Shown: positions 34,201-44,051 of the stretch, piece by piece
Layout: every line of letters starts with the position of its first letter
Position numbering within the stretch: position 1 is the first letter of the stretch
Source of the DNA: Kalaharituber pfeilii
Lineage: Eukaryota; Ascomycota; Pezizomycetes; Pezizales; Pezizaceae
Assembly (NCBI GenBank): GCA_015179045.1
Contig: WHUZ01000172.1
Location: 1-52,772, forward strand
Reading direction: 5' to 3'
DNA: 52,772 nt
The notes under the pieces: generated by a model
Database searches by the model: none
What the model was told of the DNA's origin: nothing
What the model saw: the letters and a program-made list of their open reading frames with translations, nothing else
Made by a program: the position numbers and the translations under genes

Positions 34201-34494
34201 ATCGAGATTGGAAGCAATCAAGACACATCCAGTCAAAGTTGTGCCAAGTTGATGAATAGACAACATCTCTAATCTGCTTTGGTTTGCAATCCTAGTTGTC
34301 CCAAGAATGAACTGCTGAACCTGGCAGAAGATGACATTCACATCTTGCATTTCTTCCATTAGGCGACTGATGGATTCTGGTGCCTGCTTTGCTCGCACTC
34401 CGCAATCATAGAGATCTTTCAGCATGCTTATAATCTTTACCGAGATTGCAACTAATCCAGTAACCAATGCAGCTACAGATAGTGGATCGGACAT
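31205..34494 (-). pseudogene. Helo-like/ankyrin repeat gene, copy 7 (largest, 1-nt frameshift)
   Basis: Exon 1 is 34494-34019 (long form with GVRAKQAPES). The intron 34018-33941 has donor GTAAAT and acceptor CACAG; exon 2 is 33940-31205. The exon 2 frame is open to the linker end (PPHSAAGRYISRQN) and stops at 33370. Sister genes have CGCCGAAAATTG where this one has CGCCAAAATTG, one nucleotide fewer at about 33377. From there a second open frame of 722 codons carries nine 59-residue ankyrin doublets and the complete C-terminus (ARKTSPPRYYY). With that nucleotide present the gene would encode about 1070 aa. So long an open frame after the lesion means it is very recent, or a sequencing error. 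The gene is borderline between functional and pseudogene. Confidence 0.85.
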
Positions 34495-34775
34495 TGCTTT
34501 TGGACTAGTTGGACGTATAGGTCAAGCAGATTCTGGTACAGGGAATGTGACTTGGCTGGAGGAAATTAAATCTCGGAATCCCGGTGCTGGCGACAGAAAG
34601 GCTGGATCGGTGTGAGGCAATTCCTCAATGGCGTTTGAACTGTTCTGAACCTCAAGCCTCTGCTCGTGAGGAAGGTCAATAAGACGTCTTACTCTGCGGA
34701 CCAGCCGCTAATATTCCTTACCTAGAAGAGCCTCGCCTTATCCCCGCTTTACACAATGGAGTAGCCAGTCAGCCA

Positions 34776-35107
34776 TTAAGGGATTCTACAGTCGCCAGGG
34801 CGGCTGTCAGGGACGACCGGGCCACACGCTAGACCCCTGGCCCTGACGATTGAGGGCTGCCCCTCTGGAAACCACCACTTTTCACACCCATCTATCTGCG
34901 TCAGCTTCCATCCAATTTTCACTTCTGAAAACAGAAATCAATTCTGCGAACCGTACCTATACCTATACTAAAGTACCATCCCTTACTCATAAGAAAAACA
35001 CAAAATCTACAGTATCCCTGACGGAGCAAATTCCCAATTGCACTTTTCTCCAGGCTCAGGGCTGTGCGATGCGCTAAAAGCCTGATACAGCCCTGGAGTC
35101 ACAAACT
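34776..35107. mobile_element. Probable insertion of about 330 bp in the 5' flank of copy 7
   Basis: Sister units run continuously from GTAGCCAGTCAGCC into TTTTGGCTAATGC; here about 330 bp of unrelated sequence intervenes. It is GC-rich at the left (CCAGGGCGGCTGTCAGGGACG; TGGCCCTGACG) and has CAGGGCTGT ... ACAGCCCTG inverted at the right end (35056-35094). CAGGG-type ends recall hAT elements, but no transposase and no clear 8-bp target duplication is visible. Confidence 0.5.
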
Positions 35108-35369
35108 CCGCTTGATAATTGTCTTGGTTTGCCAGTCAGCAATACAAAGTGGTTGCCAAGCAGAAGGCTGTAATGTTACACTGATACTGCAAACAGTTAT
35201 GCGAATTTGCCGGGAGCTGTAGCTGGATATGGACAACTATTACACATTCTATTGGCCAGTGTGGAAGTCACCTAGTTCAATCCCAAGTGTTGCCCGTGGC
35301 CACATGGCTTTATCACAGATACAGTATATGTGTTTATTTTGTCGGGAACCAAACCGTGTGAAGTTGCTA

Positions 35370-36215
35370 CGGTTACAGCATAACCCATAACTGGAAATTA
35401 ACACTATACTCGTAACAGATGACGTCTGTCCTTGCTAAACATTCAGTATACTCTTGAATAAGACCCTATCAGGGACTAATGAGCTGATGCGATGTACAGG
35501 ACATGTTATCGCAGTCATGCAAGATGTTTTCTCTTCTCGCCATAGCCCACAGGGGCGGCAAGCCAGTCTGTAATGATATATAAAAAAAAAAAAAGATGTT
35601 TTCTTACAGCCAACTGGTGCGCCGTCATATTACAGCAGCCACTCGCTAAAAAAAAAAAAAAAGGTACCGGCGTATGGCAGAATCCTAACTTTATTTTACC
35701 ACATTCGGTAATATTGCGAATTAAAATCATCGATAGCTGTGGTCTTACCCATCCTCATGATGGGATCCAGGTGTCGCGAAATCAACTATAGTATTGACGG
35801 AACACCAATTACTGCTTACCTGGTACACCGATTCCTCAAGCTCTAAGCAGACGAATCGTATTCAGGGATGGCAATGGCAATTTTATACTAGTGAAAGGAA
35901 AGCCGAATCATGTACGAGCTGCATTGAGGATGCCGAAGTTCAGGTTTGGAGAGTACTGTATCATATGTGCCAGATAAGTGTTTCTTTTTCTCTTTTTGTA
36001 GTGTTTACTTTCATTGTCTCCGCAGATTATGTAATTGTAATTGCATATATGTACTCGAGGATGAACCAGGTCAAGTTCATCTGTAACACAGCAAAATATA
36101 TCTTTTAAGACCATACTTCGCGAATAAGAACATATTCGTGCATAAGTCCCTAGTAGCGGGACCCTCACTTACACAGACCCCGAGTATAACATATTGTCTT
36201 ATTTGCGGGTGTTAT
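35370..36215. other. Unit-specific insertion of unknown type
   Basis: Compared with sister spacers, extra sequence begins shortly after GGGAACCAAACCGTG and ends before TAACTCCCCTGTCTTCGGG. The ends show a weak inverted similarity (CATAACCCATAAC / reverse complement of GGTGTTATGGGTA). It carries a short A-tailed retroposon (35533-35592) and a second A15 run (about 35649-35663). Small reading frames at 35794-36108 and on the other strand have no recognisable domain. Confidence 0.45.
35533..35592 (+). mobile_element. 60-bp A-tailed retroposon with 12-bp target duplication
   Basis: The body CTTCTCGCCATAGCCCACAG..GGCGGCAAGCCAGTCTGTAATGATATAT ends in a run of A. It is flanked by AAGATGTTTTCT on both sides (35521-35532 and 35593-35604). 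A related body lies at 43285-43329 in the opposite orientation with a different target duplication. Poly(A), variable 5' end and a 12-13 bp duplication are the marks of LINE-type reverse transcription. Confidence 0.8.
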
Positions 36216-37130
36216 GGGTAGTAACTCCCCTGTCTTCGGGACGCACGCAGAATGTGCGCAGCCAAAAAGTGGCTTTAATATGACAAAGTACGTCAGAATT
36301 CTTTGTAAGTCGAATCCGGTGAGAAGGATATTTGAAAGTTTTTGACCAATCAGATATTTTGTGGGGCTTTTCGTTGAGAATGTTTTGGGAGGGCAGCACG
36401 GCTGGTACATGCGACGGTCTGGGAGCTTTGAGATGGAACGAGTGTAGCCGGAGTTATCTGTGTACTCGAGAACAAACAGAAGTACAGGAAGGAATGCATT
36501 TTACCCCTCGCTTCCTCTCTCCGGAGTTCACATTTCCTGATGCGGTAATCTCCAGTCACCTCATATCCGCGACCTTCCACTCTCCCTAGAAAACGGATAA
36601 GTGCGTCGGTGTCACCCTAAGTCATGTGTGGGCACAATATCAAGGTATGAGGATAGCTTAACCTAGGAACATCGCGCAGCCTAGGCGACCACTAGCCAGT
36701 TTCTGGCGCATAGAGTACCCGTTACTATTCACACAGGAAAAAAATAGGAAGCAAATATTAAAAACGAGTTGTCCTGGTGTGAGCGCGCGTAGGGAACTAC
36801 GGCTCTATCGCTAGGCTTAAACTTAAGACTTGTACAGTGGTCAAATTATTAGGAGGCGGATTATCCTGTGCAGTGAGCGTATTGTATTACAGGGTAAGGA
36901 GATATATAATGATGAATAAGCTGATGAACCTATGTACATGTCTCCAGACTTCCTATTCAAGTTCTCTCACATATGCCTCGAACTTATGCCCTCACGTGAT
37001 ACAATGCTCTGACCTGATGCCGGCGCTGTCGACAGTTCTGAATCAGAATGTCAAACCAAGCGTGTAGGAGCCAAACTTAATGAACCCAGCTTGTCCAGAT
37101 TTTGCACTTCCGAATACGGCACTCGCCTGC
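36216..37130. repeat. Remaining spacer of unit 7, up to the foldback element
   Basis: Landmarks of the unit spacer are still recognisable: CTCCCCTGTCTTCGGG (about 36224), AATCTCCAGTCACCTCATATCCGCGACC (about 36547), GGATAGCTTAACC (about 36652) and the A-rich tract (about 36738). After about 36770 the sequence departs from the other spacers. Reading frames here are short and without recognisable domains. Confidence 0.65.
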
Positions 37131-39004
37131 TAACGTGCCCGAAGTAGTAACGATCTGCCCCCCTGTAACGATCCATTCTCTTGGCACTCCTCGTCATACA
37201 TTCCTCGCTCTACTACGTATTTTGGATATATTGCAATTATAGAAATTGCTTAACATTATACTAATTTGACATCGCTGAATCAGAATTTGCTATCATAATG
37301 AGGAAAAAATCAAAATTCCAATATTTACAACTAAATTTATCATTATTTACCTAAGTTGAGTCCTCCCTGTATATAGTATAGCTCAACATTCTCGAAATCA
37401 GAAAAATTATATAGAAAACTAGTAATTCTCATCTATCTAGGGCTGGTCTTTTTAATAAAAGTCAACAATTGCTCATATGGGATGCAGTGCACCTTCAATT
37501 GTATAGAAGTAGTTTATATTCCTGAGCTAATCTCCATACCTTGATCTGACCTTCATTGTTCTTAGACTCCTTAAGTGATTCAGGAATACCGGGACTTGAA
37601 GTAGTAGTAGTTGAAGCACTAGGGGTGGTAACATTAACTCCTTCTGAGGTGTCAGGTATGACAGAAGAGACCTGTGGCTCAAATCTGCTGCTGGAACCTT
37701 CTCCTACCCACCCCCCCCTCCAGTATTCAGACCCTCCTACCTCATGAACTAAAGATCTTTCTCAGCCCTAGTCTCACATGTGAGTTCCTCCATAGTGTCT
37801 TTTTGTACATTGCTCAGCTGCAGCCATCTCTCTCTATTTTCGTTCTTCTTTTGCCTTACTTTCCCTCTGTCATAGGTCACCTCGGGTGGCCGATAGAGCG
37901 TATATACGACGCATGCGGAATGCGACAGCAAATATATGGGCGTATTGCTAAATGAGCTATGTAGAGGACTAGTAAACGTCACTAGTCAAGTGTTTTTTTA
38001 CTGATCTGGTGGGATACAGACCATGCGGTTCACTGCGCCCAAGACGCCCAAGACGTTATATTCACTCACTTCCTCCTATACCGCCTCGAGCTGAAGTTAA
38101 AACAATACTGGAAATAGAAGGAAAAAAATAGTAGGAGATGTCGAAAAGGAAACAGAGAGCACCATCGAAGGTCAGAAAGGAGGAAGAGAAACTCCGGAAG
38201 GTGCGAAAATAGTTTAGGATAAGAAAGAAGCCGCTGATATGCAGAGTAGTTAGCAGCGATGGAGCAAGAAAGTAAGGTAAAAGAGGAACGAAAACAGAGA
38301 GAGATGGCTGCAGCTGAACAAGGTACAAAAAGACACTATGGAGGAACTCACATGCAAGGCTGAGGCTGGGAAAGATCTTTAGTTCATGAGGTAGGAGGGT
38401 CTGAATACTGGAGGGGGGGTGGTAGAAGAAGGTTCCAACAGCAGATTTGAGCCACAGGTCTCTTCTGTCATACCTGGCACCTCAGAAGGAATTACTGTTA
38501 CCACCCCTAGTGCTTCAACTACTACTACTTCAAGTCCCGGTATTCCTGAATCACTTAAGGAGTCTAGGAACACTGAAGGTCAGATCAAGGTATGGAGATT
38601 AGCTCAGGAATATAAACTACTTCTATACAATTGAAGGTGCACTGCATCCCATATGATCTGTATATGCAATTGTTGACTTCTAATAAAAAGACCAGCCCTA
38701 GATGGATGAGAATTACTAGTTTTCTATATTATTTTCCTGATTTCGAGGATGTTGAGCTATACTATATACAGGGAGAGCTCAAATTAGGTGAATAATGATA
38801 AATTTGGTTGTATATATTGGAATTTTGATTTTTTCCTCATTATGATAGGAAATTCTGATTCAGAGATGTCAAATTGGTAATGTTAAGCAATTTCTATAGT
38901 TGCAATATATCTAAAATACGTAGTAGAGCGAGGAATGTATGACGAGGAGTGTCAAGAGAATGGATCGTTACAGGGGGCAGATCGTTACCACATCGGGCAC
39001 GTTA
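37131..39004. mobile_element. 1.87-kb foldback DNA transposon with arms of about 740 bp
   Basis: The sequence from 37131 (TAACGTGCCCGA) to about 37870 is repeated inverted at about 38265-39004 (TCGGGCACGTTA), with scattered mismatches and short indels, around a unique centre of about 390 bp. The ends fit a TA duplication and a TIR of type ACGTGCCCGA.GT.GTAACGATC, followed by a second GTAACGATCC. Each arm holds the same short coding-like stretch, reading inward to outward as a Ser/Thr-rich peptide ending in IKVWRLAQEYKLLLYN (plus strand, about 38419-38634). No complete transposase is present. It is a non-autonomous element, plausibly mobilised by a Tc1/Fot1-type transposase (inference). Confidence 0.85.
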
Positions 39005-40889
39005 AAGACCAAAAAAAAAAAAAAAAGTAAAATAAAAAAAAAAGTGATTAAACCTGGACCCTTTTCTCCTGCTGACGGCCAAGGGACTTAGCTGGCCAGT
39101 CAGGGCCCTACAAACGAACAACGAACAACGACAACAATACGAGGGGTTGCCCAGCTAGCCTCATCGCATCAAAATAAAACTACCCGCTTAATCAAATATT
39201 TTTGTACACATCCCCCTCAGGCGCGGAGCTGAGCCCGCTCAACTACGGTTTCTCCACACTTCCGGTTCGCCGCACGCAAACTAAGACAGCTAGACGGAGA
39301 GTTCAGCGCGCTCTTCACTGGCTGCTACCTCCGCCCCCACATTCTCTCGTCGGGCTGTGCGGACGGTCGCGACCCTTCCCCCGCCTCTATTCGATACGCC
39401 TAATCGTCGACAAATCTTACTCCGGTACAAACGCAATTCCTATATTCCGGTAAAATCAGCAATGGGTCGCTCCTAATTCGCCACGTTCCTGATTGTTTGC
39501 CGTAAGTCCTGCTTCTCTCTGCCTCCCCCGGCCCCTACGCTCCAGATCTGGTCCACCTCACCCCCGCGCGGTCGCCCCCATCGCTAGCTGCCCCCCGCGC
39601 AGCGGCCTCCTTCTTCCTCGGTATCCTCTTCACCAACCTCCCCTTCGACTACCCACCCTCTGGACGACGGTCCCCGCCCCCGAGCCCGTTCTACTGGCCA
39701 TCGAATCCCACTACCGACACCTATCGCTCTCCCCGCTGGTGCCCCGCCTCCTCAACTTCTTCATCATCCTCGGCCTCTCCGGCTTCCTTTCAAAGCTCAT
39801 CTTCTTCTCGCCGCGCGAGTCCAACTACCTCTTTGACGGCGCCAGCCTCATCCTCTACCTCATCGCGCTCATCATGTACGGCACAAACGTGATCCAGGGC
39901 ATCAAGATTATCGAGACGGGCAACTACGGCACGGAGGTGCCGAGGGAGGAGACGCTGAGGGTGCTTGGGGCGACGCAGACGATGATGGCGTTGGTGCTGT
40001 TGGGGGTGCTGGTGTTGCAGGCGGGGCAGTGGTATGCGGAGTCGAAGGAGGTGGAGGAAGAGGGGAGGATTAGGAAGGAGGAGGAGAAGGGGAGGGAGGT
40101 GGCCAGGGAGGGAGGGAAGAAGAAGGTGTAGAATGAGTCGAAGCGGTGTTTTTGCCATGGGGGTGGACGGGGGGCGGGTGGGAGGGGGGCGGGGATTGAT
40201 GCATTATATATTGGAGAAATTTAAAATATTTTTTGGGGGGATACTGTGCATATGGAGGAGCTGTGGTTGAGGATAGAAAACAACCAATCTATCATGACCT
40301 GTGGCCATTTTTCACATCGCAATAATTGTCATTTATTCAAAACGTCCATGCCAAATAAATCATGTTGTATCTAACGCCATCATGACGCCGATGATAATGA
40401 ACAATGCCCTTTTTTACGTCTGTTTTCAAAATTTCCCGGGTGGCCCGCTGGAAATTCCCCGGGTCCGTTTTTGAAAATTGAAAACTACTTGACTCGGTGA
40501 GATATATGTTGGGTAACGGGCGTATTGGATATCAATTTCGTGCGTTTTGTGGCAGCGGGGTGTCCCGTCGGGGTAGGCAGGAAATGCCGTTTGGGGGGAT
40601 ATGAGGTCTTGTAGGATGTGCTATAGTTCAGTATGCTGCCCTGCCCCGCTTCCGGAAAATGCGATTTGTACATTATTGTTTGCTAGTTGGGAAAACCGAT
40701 CCTGTCCATATGTAGATGCAGGTACACAATTGTTTCGTAGGAAAGCGGGATAAAATGAGCACACTATGAAAAGAGCAGAAAAGAAAAAAGAGATACATGA
40801 TGGTCACATAATATGAAGAACTAGGAAAATAGGCAGCAAGGATGAAAATTAAAAAAAAAAAAGCTTTCCTTCGGGACTGTATTAGAGGA
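39005..40889. repeat. Segmental duplication copy B (pairs with 1658-3601)
   Basis: It starts directly at the end of the foldback element with AAGACC and A runs, then follows copy A closely through the SHR3-like pseudogene and the 3' flank into ankyrin copy 8. It has small deletions relative to A (for example near 40340 and 40576) and a shorter A tract before the ankyrin stop. Confidence 0.9.
39462..40131 (+). pseudogene. shr3: SHR3-like ER permease chaperone, broken copy B
   Basis: Exon 1 would be 39462-39501, the intron 39502-39602 and exon 2 39603-40131. Codon 5 is TAA at 39474-39476 (copy A has CAA there), and one nucleotide is missing at about 39654 (CCCACCCTC against CCCAACCCTC). Beyond that point the original frame is open to TAG at 40129. 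It keeps the parts that copy A has lost: the last hydrophobic segment (MMALVLLGVLVLQAGQWYAE) and the charged Lys/Glu tail ending GKKKV. The two copies are thus damaged in different places, meaning they decayed independently after duplication. A functional SHR3 is presumably elsewhere in the genome. Confidence 0.85.
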
Positions 40890-43019
40890 TCATTGTACCA
40901 TTCCGCTGGTGGAGGTTTTTTTCCGGCCCTTCTGTTCAGGTGAAAGTTGTGACCAAAGATATATTGCTACTTCACGAGAACTAGAATTCAGTGCCCTATC
41001 ATATGGGGTTTTTCCATCCTCGTTCTGGATGGTTGGGGATGCACCATGCTCAATCAATATCTTTGTATGTGAGAGAGAGCGATAGCTGAGGTGGAGTGGA
41101 GTGTTGCCTGTTATGCTGTCTTTGATGTTCATGAGCTTCGATGCTCCTTGTTCCAGGATTTCTGTCAACATCTCAGGATTGCTCCCATAAACTGCACAAT
41201 GTACTGTTGTCCATTGGATCCTATCATATGCAAAAAGATTTGCCCCCTTCTCAATCAACAGTTTTGCAATTGCTGTTTTGCCTCTGTATAGTGCCCAGAG
41301 CAAAGGAGTCATATTCGACTGGGCTGGGCATCGTTCCTCAATGTCCGCACCCATCACGATCAGCAATCGTACTATAGTCTCGGAGTCATTACTCATTGCC
41401 TTATTGATGCAGCCAGTTAGGTCAATTGGAGGGGTAGTTGATGCTATTGCTTCCTCACTTGCACCTCTCTCCAATAGTAATTTGCAGATGTCTTCATGGC
41501 ACTTATATGCAGCATAAGCTAGTGGTGTTCGGCCCTCTGAATCCCTCTCCTCTATATCCGCCCCACAAGCAAGTAAATCTTGAACAATGTTCTCATTTCT
41601 CCCATCAATAGCACTGTAAATTATTCCTTCAATCCTTGCTCTCCTCTCCAACAGTAATTTGCAAATGCTCTCATGACCTATAGATGCAGCATGAGCAAGT
41701 GGTGTTCGGCCCTCTGAATCCCTCTCCTCTATATCTGTTCCTAAAGCTAGTATAGTTCGAACACCATTCTCACTCCCCTGGCGAATGGCATAGTGGATGC
41801 TCACTCGACGAGACCATTTCAATATTCGGCTTGATCTGCCATAGCGACCTGTAGCTGAATGAAGTAGAACTTGGTATGGCTGTGAGTCCCAGAGATCAGA
41901 TAAGCAAATAGGTAGCACAATCACCGAGATCTCCGAAATTGAGTCAAGATCACCCAAGGTCATGTCTGAAAGCATTGACCAGGTACAACCTCTTGAGGAG
42001 CTACTGCTAGAGAATATGGAGTGAGAATCATCACTTATGCCCCACTTCTGGATTCGCCTATAAGGTCTTGAATTTTTGAGTTCATCCATAAATGATGGCA
42101 GCATCAATTTCATGGAGCACATGGATCGCATAGACCGCAAGGAGAATGTACTATGAGATGTTGCTGCTGTTCTGAATGATGCAGCATCATCATTATCCTC
42201 AGGCACCTGGTTGTTCTTGAATGAGGATAATGCTATCTGGAAATCGTCTTTTAGAGGTAGTGTGCTTGCATCCTTGGCTTGATTATTGGATTTTGAGGAC
42301 TGGACTTCATTTATTGCAGGGTCCTGACGGCTGATGAGCTCTCGTAACTGGATCGAGATTGTATGGTTTGATTCCAATATCTGAAAAACCACTTCATGCA
42401 ATTGCTCGAGTTTTTCGGAAGCCTCTGCACCGGTGTGACTATACAAGAGATTAGTTATCTGTGTGACCTCCCACCCCCCCCCTCTCTCTCTCTCTCCCCC
42501 ACCTCTCTCCTAAGGAAACATAATAGAATTAATACTATAGATGTGAACTTACCACTGAATAATTCCTAACATCAAATTCAAACTCATCTTATGTCGCTCC
42601 AGGTCCTCAATAAAGACTGCAACCTCTGCTTCCTTCCATAGTGCCCATTTAATCCTCTCAAACAAAACAGTTGCTTTGTTTGCTGGAGACTGCATGGAGC
42701 CGGGATCACTAATCCCCATCTCACTCAGGTACTTTTCCAAGTTGGAAACAATCAAAACACATCCACTCAAAGTTGCAATAAGATGGTGAATAGATAACAA
42801 CTTTAATCTGCTTTGGTTTGCAATCTTCGTTGTCCCGAGAATAAACTCCTGAACCTGGCAGAAGATGATGCTCATATCTTGCATTTCTCCCATTAGGTGA
42901 CTGATGGATGCTGGTGCCTGCTTTGCGCAATCATGGAGATTCTTCAGCATGCTTATGATCTTTGCTGAGATTGAGATGAGACCGGCAACTGAGGCAACTA
43001 TTGAGAGTGGATCTGACAT
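40890..43019 (-). CDS. Helo-like/ankyrin repeat protein, copy 8 (intact)
   Basis: Exon 1 is 43019-42553, exon 2 is 42438-40890; 671 aa. The intron 42552-42439 has donor GTAAGT and acceptor GTATAG, with a (GA)n plus G-run tract on the coding strand. The Helo-like domain is MSDPLSIVASVAGLISISAK. The linker matches copy 1 closely (DPAINEVQSSKS; STFSLRSMRSMCSMKLMLPS). There are two ankyrin doublets, then the common C-terminal ankyrins. The last residues differ from the family: one extra A in a run of seven at about 40920 changes the ending from KKPPPA.WYR to KKTSTSGMVQ, which is probably harmless. Together with the SHR3 relic beside it, it forms the duplicate of the copy 1 region. Confidence 0.9.
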
Positions 43020-44002
43020 TGCTTTGGACTGGTTGGATGTGTAGGTCGAAACTCCGTTGGCTGGAGAAGGGCCGACTTGTAAAGCGATTTCCGCGATTTT
43101 TCAACAACGTTTGCACTATTTTGAACTTTAAGCTTTCATAATGGGAAAGGCTGATATGGTGAAGAGTGTGCTCTGCGTACCAGCCATCTGGCATATTGGT
43201 TACCAAGATTAATACCCTCTGTTTTGCCTCACCCCACTTTTCCGGTATGCAGTAGCAAGTCAACCTATCGTCTCGGCTTTGGCTTTTCTTTTTTATATCA
43301 TTACTCGCATGCCGCCCTGTGGGCTATGGCTCGGCTTTGGCTAACGCTAAAAGGTGGTTGGCTTGGAATAAGGCTGAAATTGCAAACAGCTCTGCGAAGT
43401 GGGGGCTGCAGCTGGAATAGCAACCATTCATTCTTCATAGGCAAGTGTAGAACTCACTAGTGATGTCAAACACGCATTGTCCAGTTCGAGTAACTCCCTG
43501 TCCTCGGGGAAGCACAGAGTATGTATATACGGGTATATTCCGGCCCGTTCTCCATGTAGGGCGCTTCGGCACAAGGATATGCAACCACACCAAACAGAAA
43601 CTTTGTGAGGCTTCTTTTCGATGAAGATGTCGTGGGGGAGAGCGCAGCTGCTACATGTTGGTTTAGAGGTGGCACAAGCGTAACTGCAGATACTTGTGTA
43701 CTGTACGAGAACAAAGATTCAAGGCTCATGAGGATAGTGTAATCCAGGAACACACCTTCTAATTCTGTGTTGGTGTTTATACTCCCTCCAGCCATGGAAG
43801 AAGCGGCTTTATCATAACGAAGTAGGTTAGAATTTTTCTGCTTTTAAGTCAGATCCGAGATAAAATGTCTCCCACCAAACAGAAACTGTGTAAGACTACT
43901 TTTCGTTGATGATGTGGCAGTGCCGCTGGTGCATGTGACGGTCTGGTACCAATAGCTTAGAGGTGGAACATGCGATACAGTACTGTGTAGTGTACTCGAG
44001 TA
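43020..44002. repeat. Spacer of unit 8, left part
   Basis: It has the conserved 5' flank of copy 8 and landmarks CTCCCTGTCCTCGGGGAAGCA (about 43494), CACCAAACAGAAACTTTGTGAGGC (about 43589) and a second, partly duplicated stretch from about 43800 (AGAAACTGTGTAAGACTACTTTTCGTTGA). The same doubled arrangement is found in unit 9 (about 51520-52330). It contains a 45-bp retroposon at 43285-43329. No gene is supported. Confidence 0.7.
43285..43329 (-). mobile_element. 45-bp A-tailed retroposon with 13-bp target duplication
   Basis: It is flanked by CTCGGCTTTGGCT at 43272-43284 and 43330-43342. On the minus strand it reads CCATAGCCCACAGGGCGGCA, then TGCGAGTAATGATATAAAAAAG. The body matches the retroposon at 35533-35592 but is shorter at the 5' end, as expected for independent 5'-truncated insertions of one source. 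Confidence 0.85.
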
Positions 44003-44051
44003 CTAGCTAGTAAAATATGCATTCGGACATAGCGCATAATGCGCATTAGTA

